Shown here in pieces: positions 49,123-52,951 of a stretch of DNA of 52,951 nt. The notes beneath the pieces are model-generated. The model made no database searches and had not been told where the DNA came from. It was given only the letters and a program-made list of their open reading frames with translations. Source of the DNA: an uncultured delta proteobacterium (GTDB lineage Bacteria; Desulfobacterota; Desulfobulbia; Desulfobulbales; Desulfocapsaceae); assembly GCA_903875445.1 (NCBI GenBank), contig CAIQWD010000106.1:1-52951 (forward strand), read 5' to 3'. Numbering within the stretch: the first letter of the stretch is position 1; each line of letters opens with the position of its first letter. The translations under genes were made by a program, and so were the position numbers.

Positions 49123-49500
49123 CTACTTAATCTCTACAGTTGCGCCAACCGCTTCAATCTTCGCCTTGATCTCGGCAGCGTCTTCCTTGGTAGTAGCTTC
49201 TTTCAAAGGAGCCGGTGCGGATTCAACCAGTTCTTTTGCTTCCTTCAAACCAAGTCCGGTGACAGCACGCACTTCTTTAATAACCTTAATTTTTTCACTG
49301 CCGATGCTTGCCAAAATCACATCGAATTCAGTCTTTTCTTCTTTAGGGGCTTCAGCGGCAACCGCGCCAACGGCTGCAACCGCTACAGGTGCAGCTGCAG
49401 ATACACCGAATTTTTCCTCGAATTCCTTGATGAGTTCGGAAAGCTCAAGAACGGACATATTAGCAATAAAATCAATTACATCTTGTTTTGATACAGCCAT
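49123..49500 (-). CDS. rplL: 50S ribosomal protein L7/L12
   Basis: Stalk protein that recruits translational GTPases; present in several copies on the ribosome. From the ATG at 49500 it is 125 residues, with an N-terminal dimerisation part, a long Ala/Val/Gly hinge (about 35-55), and a C-terminal domain with [21 protein letters not shown] further Met at 49506 sits only three bases from the GAGG site; the inner start has the right distance. Confidence 0.97.
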   Translation of the reverse strand: MAVSKQDVIDFIANMSVLELSELIKEFEEKFGVSAAAPVAVAAVGAVAAEAPKEEKTEFDVILASIGSEKIKVIKEVRAVTGLGLKEAKELVESAPAPLKEATTKEDAAEIKAKIEAVGATVEIK

Positions 49501-49552
49501 GATCATTATCCTCTTATTAAATATTGAAAACTCTTATCTTTTCAGATATCTG

Positions 49553-50080
49553 TTAATTACTCGCTGCTTCTTTCTGGTCTTTTATAGCCTGTAATGCGTA
49601 GACAAAAGTCCGCGGAACGCCACTGAGAACCTGTACAAGGCCAGTTGGAACACTTTTCCACGTAGACAACAATTGTCCCAGCAATACTTCTTTGCTCGGA
49701 AGTTTGGACAGAGCGACAAGCTTGTCAACTCCAATTTTTTCTCCATCAAGAACTGCAGATCGGATTTTAAACTTCTCATTATCACTTGCAAATTTTGTTA
49801 CAACCTTGGCAGGTTCAACAGGATCTGCATACGCCATGACAACCGCTGTAGTACCGAAAAATTCGTCGCTTAAAGCGGCATTTCCGGTATCCGTAACTGC
49901 TCTTTTCAGGAGAGTATTTTTGGCTACACGGATTTCCGAATTACAGTTTCTCAATTCAATGCGAATCTTCTGAAACTCGGAAACCTTCAAACCACAATAG
50001 TCAGCGACAACTGCAAATTTGGCTCGTTTGAACGATTCGTTCAAGTCCGAGACAACTGTCACTTTTTCATCACGATTCAA
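49553..50080 (-). CDS. rplJ: 50S ribosomal protein L10
   Basis: Anchor of the L7/L12 stalk, and in other bacteria the repressor of its own operon. The 175 residues include FVV ADYCGLKV-like AKFAVVADYCGLKVSEF, RVAKNTLLKRAVTDTG and a C-terminal helix for L12 dimers. The start is TTG at 50080 with AGGAGGAG seven bases upstream. It follows a structured leader (50185-50287). Confidence 0.95.
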   Translation of the reverse strand: MNRDEKVTVVSDLNESFKRAKFAVVADYCGLKVSEFQKIRIELRNCNSEIRVAKNTLLKRAVTDTGNAALSDEFFGTTAVVMAYADPVEPAKVVTKFASDNEKFKIRSAVLDGEKIGVDKLVALSKLPSKEVLLGQLLSTWKSVPTGLVQVLSGVPRTFVYALQAIKDQKEAASN

Positions 50081-50184
50081 AGCACTCCTCCTAGGTTAAA
50101 GTTTACGATTGGTAAGGCAGCAGACAACGTTATCTTGGCTGATCGGAGTAATATACGATATCTTATAAAATTTTCGTTTTCATC

Positions 50185-50271
50185 CGTCTCGGCAGGTCGT
50201 CCTAGCACGATTAAACATTGCGTGCCTGCTGTCTTCGACTTCCACATCTTCGCCACTCCTTATCGGAGTGG
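50185..50271 (-). promoter_or_regulatory. Candidate L10 leader RNA ahead of rplJ
   Basis: On the minus strand GCAGG (50225-50229) pairs with CCTGC (50192-50196), and inside it CACG pairs with CGTG. The two helices are separated by a one-sided nine-base bulge, a kink-turn-like layout expected of L10-binding leaders. A 5' terminal hairpin (50253-50271, CCACTCC/GGAGTGG) precedes it. The placement, directly upstream of rplJL, supports autoregulation by L10(L12)4; the assignment is by position and shape, not a covariance-model hit. Confidence 0.55.
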
Positions 50272-50275
50272 AAAA

Positions 50276-50284
50276 ATTATAACA
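50276..50284 (-). promoter_or_regulatory. Extended -10 promoter for rplJL-rpoBC
   Basis: On the minus strand TGTTATAAT gives a perfect -10 with the extended TG. No clear -35 is seen at 17 nt. Transcription would begin at about 50269, inside the 5' arm of the 5' hairpin. It would let rplJL and rpoBC be made without rplKA. Confidence 0.5.
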
Positions 50285-50287
50285 CTG

Positions 50288-50992
50288 CTAAGTCAATAAA
50301 GATCTAACCGCTATTGGATCGAGCTTCACACCTGGACCCATGGTCGAGGAAATAGTTAGCGATCGCAAGTAAATACCTTTACTAGTGGATGGCTTAAGTT
50401 GAATTATCCGCTGCACAAAAGCTACCAGATTCTCAGTCATTTTTTCTTTTCCGAAGGAGAGCTTGCCAATGCCGCTGTGGATTATACCTCCCTTATCGAC
50501 TCTGAAGTCAACTTTACCACCTTTGATATCCCTGACAATATTTGCGACATCAAAGGTTACAGTACCAAGTTTGGCGTTCGGCATGAGATTTCTTGGCCCA
50601 AGAATTCGCCCGATTTTTCCAACAACACCCATCATATCAGGGGTTGCAACTGTTTTGTCGAACTCCAGCCATCCTTCTTTGATCTTTTCTACAAGATCGT
50701 CTCCACCGACGAAGTCGGCACCTGCCTCCAACGCCTCGGCTTCTTTCGCTCCTTTGGCAAATACCAGGACGCGGGTAATTTTACCGGTACCGTGGGGGAG
50801 GGCAACTGATGATCGAATCATCTGATCGGCATGCCGTGGATCGACGCCAAGCTTCATGGCAACATCGAAGGTTTCATCAAACTTTGCGTACGTTGATCTG
50901 AGTACCAAGTCAATACCTTCTTCGGCACTGTGTAAAACAGTGCGATCAACACCCTGCAATTTATTTTTGTAATTTTTTCCGCGCTTCGGCAT
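50288..50992 (-). CDS. rplA: 50S ribosomal protein L1
   Basis: Stalk protein that moves deacylated tRNA out of the E site and represses the rplKA operon in E. coli. It has 234 residues with [53 protein letters not shown] and [20 protein letters not shown]. Typical length and order. Confidence 0.97.
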   Translation of the reverse strand: MPKRGKNYKNKLQGVDRTVLHSAEEGIDLVLRSTYAKFDETFDVAMKLGVDPRHADQMIRSSVALPHGTGKITRVLVFAKGAKEAEALEAGADFVGGDDLVEKIKEGWLEFDKTVATPDMMGVVGKIGRILGPRNLMPNAKLGTVTFDVANIVRDIKGGKVDFRVDKGGIIHSGIGKLSFGKEKMTENLVAFVQRIIQLKPSTSKGIYLRSLTISSTMGPGVKLDPIAVRSLLT

Positions 50993-51049
50993 ATCCGCCT
51001 CCTACATGGATAGGATTATCTTCCTACCTGCAGTATTGAATGTAATGAA

Positions 51050-51475
51050 TCAATCGACAATTGTAATTCCAGCACTCCGAGCAGTACCTTCAATGATGCG
51101 CATCGCACTTTCAACATCATACGCATTAAGATCCGGCCTTTTCAGCTCAGCAATCTCACGGATTTTGTCTCTGCCAATTTCGGCAACACGCTCAATCTTC
51201 GGATTACTAGACCCTTTCTTCAATCCGGCAGCTTTCATCAATAAAATAGAAGCCGGTGGAGTTTTTGTTACAAAGGTGAAAGATCGATCTTGATAGACGG
51301 TTATCACTACCGGGATAATCGTATCCCCCATCGACTGGGTCCTGGCATTAAAACTTTTACAGAATTCCATTATATTCACCCCCCGCTGTCCTAAAGCAGG
51401 ACCTACAGGCGGTGACGGATTTGCTTTTCCGGCGGGAATTTGCAATTTGATGTAAGCCGTTTCTTTTTTGGCCAT
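51050..51475 (-). CDS. rplK: 50S ribosomal protein L11
   Basis: GTPase-centre protein needed for RelA activation by uncharged tRNA. The 141 residues include [40 protein letters not shown] and [15 protein letters not shown]. Typical length. A possible L1-binding leader sits upstream (51507-51550). Confidence 0.97.
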   Translation of the reverse strand: MAKKETAYIKLQIPAGKANPSPPVGPALGQRGVNIMEFCKSFNARTQSMGDTIIPVVITVYQDRSFTFVTKTPPASILLMKAAGLKKGSSNPKIERVAEIGRDKIREIAELKRPDLNAYDVESAMRIIEGTARSAGITIVD

Positions 51476-51506
51476 TGTTTTTACTCCAACTAACTATTAA
51501 TTCCAT

Positions 51507-51550
51507 ACTTCCCGAGTCTTACCATTTTTACAAAATTCTACCGGGGAAGT
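51507..51550 (-). promoter_or_regulatory. Possible L1-binding leader upstream of rplK
   Basis: On the minus strand ACTTCCC (51544-51550) and GGGAAGT (51507-51513) form a 7-bp helix enclosing a smaller ATTTT/AAAAT hairpin, with unpaired bases between the helices. L1 autoregulates rplKA by binding a similar two-helix site in other bacteria. The fit here is by position and outline only. Confidence 0.35.
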
Positions 51551-51568
51551 GACAACCTCGCAACATTA

Positions 51569-52102
51569 TCAGGTATTTGATACTTGAACAAATTCCAATT
51601 CGACAGGTGTCTCCCTACCGAAAATAGAGACCATAACTTTGACTCGTCCTTTTTCAGGGAAAACCTCGTCGACCACTCCTTGAAAATTTGCGAATGGACC
51701 ATCTATTACTCTTACAACCTCCCCGACATCGAAAACAACCTTCGGCCTCGGTCTTTCGGAGCCATCTTGAATCCTGCCAATAATCTTTGCCGCATCAACA
51801 TCCGATAATGGCATAGGGTCCCGATCATCCCCGACGAATCCGACAACACGCGGCATATTGTCGTGGATCGTATGCCAAGTCTGATCGTTAAGATCCATGC
51901 TCACAAGCATATACCCAGGGAAAAACCGGCGAGAGGAAGTTTTGCGAGAGCCTTTGATCATCTCAACCACCTGCTCGGTCGGCACCAAGATCTCACCAAA
52001 TTGCTCTTCTAGACCTTCCTTCTTAATCCGCTCCTCAAGAGTAGCCTTCACTTTTTCCTCAAAGCCCGAGTGGACTTGAAGTATATACCATTGTCTAGCC
52101 AT
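51569..52102 (-). CDS. nusG: Transcription termination/antitermination factor NusG
   Basis: Couples RNA polymerase to Rho and to the leading ribosome via S10. From the ATG at 52102 it is 177 residues: an NGN domain starting ARQWYILQVHSGFEEKVK and containing FFPGYMLVSMDL, then a KOW domain with VGEVVRVIDGPFANFQGVVD. The frame extends to 52222, but CAGGT lies just before the ATG at 52102. Confidence 0.97.
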   Translation of the reverse strand: MARQWYILQVHSGFEEKVKATLEERIKKEGLEEQFGEILVPTEQVVEMIKGSRKTSSRRFFPGYMLVSMDLNDQTWHTIHDNMPRVVGFVGDDRDPMPLSDVDAAKIIGRIQDGSERPRPKVVFDVGEVVRVIDGPFANFQGVVDEVFPEKGRVKVMVSIFGRETPVELEFVQVSNT

Positions 52103-52178
52103 GTGACCTGCAAGTAAAAAGTTAAATAAAGGATACTGTTGAAATAACAGAAAAATCAGAACGGTCGAGTTACCTATA

Positions 52179-52427
52179 TTACCGTAAAAACATACCAATG
52201 AGCTTTCCAAGAAGAAGATCAACGGAACCGAGATATAGCGATAGAATAACGGTAAGAGTCACAACTATTCCGGTTAATCCAAGAGTTGTCTTTCTATCCG
52301 GCCAGACAATTTTGAAAAACTCAGTTTTTACTTCCGCAACAAATTTCTTTATTTGGGCCGGCGAGAAGGGTGAAGGTTCTTCAACCTTCACAGCGTTGGT
52401 ATTTTTCAATTTCGTGCTCGCTGCCAT
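52179..52427 (-). CDS. secE: Preprotein translocase subunit SecE
   Basis: Essential clamp of SecY. From the ATG at 52427 the protein has 82 residues with one membrane helix near the C-terminus (GLTGIVVTLTVILSLYLG), preceded by the conserved FVAEVKTEFFKIVWPDRKTT. A longer frame to 52460 lacks a better site. It lies between trnW and nusG, the usual place. Confidence 0.95.
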   Translation of the reverse strand: MAASTKLKNTNAVKVEEPSPFSPAQIKKFVAEVKTEFFKIVWPDRKTTLGLTGIVVTLTVILSLYLGSVDLLLGKLIGMFLR

Positions 52428-52507
52428 AGCCTCACATGCCTCCGTGCCGTTACTACCCAAACTGCTCGATGGAGCAATTCATTAAAATTAAGTGCTTATG
52501 ATGTTTT

Positions 52508-52583
52508 TGGCAGGCCAGGAGGGATTCGAACCCCCAACATCCGGATTTGGAGTCCGGCGCTCTACCATTAGAGCTACTGGCCT
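52508..52583 (-). tRNA. trnW: tRNA-Trp (CCA anticodon)
   Basis: The minus strand folds as a full cloverleaf: acceptor AGGCCAG / CTGGCCT (7 bp), D arm with GTAGCTC, anticodon stem CCGGA/TCCGG with loop CTCCAAA (anticodon CCA), and a T arm GGGGGTTCGAATCCC with TTCGAAT loop. The discriminator is G and a CCA end is encoded at 52508-52510. It sits between rpmG and secE, the standard trnW place. Confidence 0.97.
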
Positions 52584-52595
52584 GCAAAAATAAAT

Positions 52596-52745
52596 TTATT
52601 TCGTTTCTTTATGTGGAGTGTGCCCCTTACAAAAAGGGCAATATTTGTTAAACTCAAGCTTATTTGGAGTATTCTTTTTGTTTTTGGTCGTTGTATAATT
52701 GCGACGTTTGCATGTTCCACATGCGAGGGTTACTATATCTCTCAT
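52596..52745 (-). CDS. rpmG: 50S ribosomal protein L33
   Basis: A 49-residue protein starting [20 protein letters not shown] with zinc pairs C9/C12 and C36/C39 ([14 protein letters not shown]), the zinc-binding form. A GGGAAAA site precedes the ATG. It lies between the second tuf copy and trnW. Confidence 0.93.
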   Translation of the reverse strand: MRDIVTLACGTCKRRNYTTTKNKKNTPNKLEFNKYCPFCKGHTPHKETK

Positions 52746-52760
52746 TGGCTTTTCCCATAT

Positions 52761-52803
52761 GAAAAATTGCTCTGAACTCCTTTTTCAGGAGTTCAGAGCA
52801 ATT
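52761..52803 (-). terminator. Intrinsic terminator after the second tuf copy
   Basis: A perfect 17-bp stem (52765-52781 / 52787-52803, GCTCTGAACTCC core) with a 5-nt loop runs into a short T stretch on the minus strand. It lies 15 nt past the tuf stop. It separates tuf from rpmG-trnW-secE-nusG. Confidence 0.85.
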
Positions 52804-52818
52804 CCATTTTTGCATTGA

Positions 52819-52951
52819 CTAGGCAATAATTTCACTGATAACGCCGGCACCAACAGTACGTCCACCTTCACGAATGGCAAAACGCAAACCGACATCCATG
52901 GCGATCGGAGTGATGAGTTCTACCGATGCAGTAATATTGTCACCGGGCATG
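52819..52951 (-). CDS. tuf: Elongation factor Tu, second copy (3' end only)
   Basis: The window cuts this gene; only the last 43 codons and the stop are seen. The visible 132 bp (52820-52951) are identical to tuf at 36063-36194, and encode [18 protein letters not shown]-like [20 protein letters not shown] and the C-terminal [16 protein letters not shown]. The copies diverge exactly at the stop codon (TAG here, TAA there), as expected if gene conversion keeps the coding region identical. Confidence 0.95.
   Translation of the reverse strand, partial: MPGDNITASVELITPIAMDVGLRFAIREGGRTVGAGVISEIIA

Noticed and set aside
50253-50271. Hairpin after rplA read as an intrinsic terminator
   Set aside because: On the transcribed strand the T-run precedes the stem rather than following it.
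1-52951. CRISPR arrays, prophage, transposases, integrase/attachment sites, toxin-antitoxin or defence genes
   Set aside because: None seen on either strand; the only large repeat is the tuf duplication.

Overview
The window is a bacterial chromosome segment made almost entirely of core genes. Everything is read from the minus strand except one gene, the lipopolysaccharide-export permease at 4640-5728. Gene content and order (tuf-rpmG-trnW-secE-nusG-rplKAJL-rpoBC-rpsLG-fusA-tuf-S10-spc-alpha, a separate rpsB-tsf-pyrH-frr-uppS-cdsA-dxr-rseP-tsaB-ispG-proS-rel string, an LPS-export permease and a periplasmic FKBP) point to a Gram-negative, deltaproteobacteria-like organism. A Desulfobacterota/Desulfobulbales-type genome is my best guess; this is inference from gene order and protein flavour, not a database result.

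Region by region, left to right. (1) 1-489: no convincing gene, but a terminator for the leftward glg genes. (2) 490-3023: two tandem ADP-glucose pyrophosphorylase paralogues joined by an ATGA overlap; the second has a rewritten nucleotide-binding loop. (3) 3167-4285: DHH/DHHA1 phosphoesterase, with divergent candidate promoters separating it from the plus-strand permease. (4) 5732-6495: bidirectional-looking terminator and a secreted FKBP-type prolyl isomerase. (5) 6598-19701: one long leftward gene string. From rpsB it runs through translation elongation (tsf), UMP kinase, ribosome recycling, undecaprenyl-PP synthase, CDP-DG synthase, DXP reductoisomerase, RseP protease, TsaB, IspG, ProRS, a RelA/SpoT protein and a zinc-ribbon Smr protein. 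It links translation, envelope lipid and isoprenoid supply and the stringent response. (6) 19908-20669: a YkgJ-type cysteine-cluster protein behind the terminator of the ribosomal superoperon. (7) 20765-52951: about 32 kb of unbroken leftward RNA polymerase, translation-factor and ribosomal protein genes (beta/rif, str, S10, spc and alpha operons fused end to end), with tRNA-Trp, rpmG and the 3' end of a second tuf gene at the right edge.

There is no CRISPR array, phage, IS element or defence island, and I see no evidence of a wholly new system. The more interesting items are: a RelA/SpoT protein whose hydrolase active site is mutated while its synthetase keeps the RXKD motif of bifunctional enzymes; the paired GlgC paralogues; TTG start codons on at least six ribosomal protein genes, each with a good ribosome-binding site; and a set of RNA hairpins placed between genes of the ribosomal operons (rpsB/tsf, map/infA, rplL/rpoB, rpoC/rpsL, rplA/rplJ, nusG/rplK) that look like attenuators, processing sites or ribosomal-protein-binding leaders. 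Start positions below were set by ribosome-binding sites where possible and often differ from the longest open frame.
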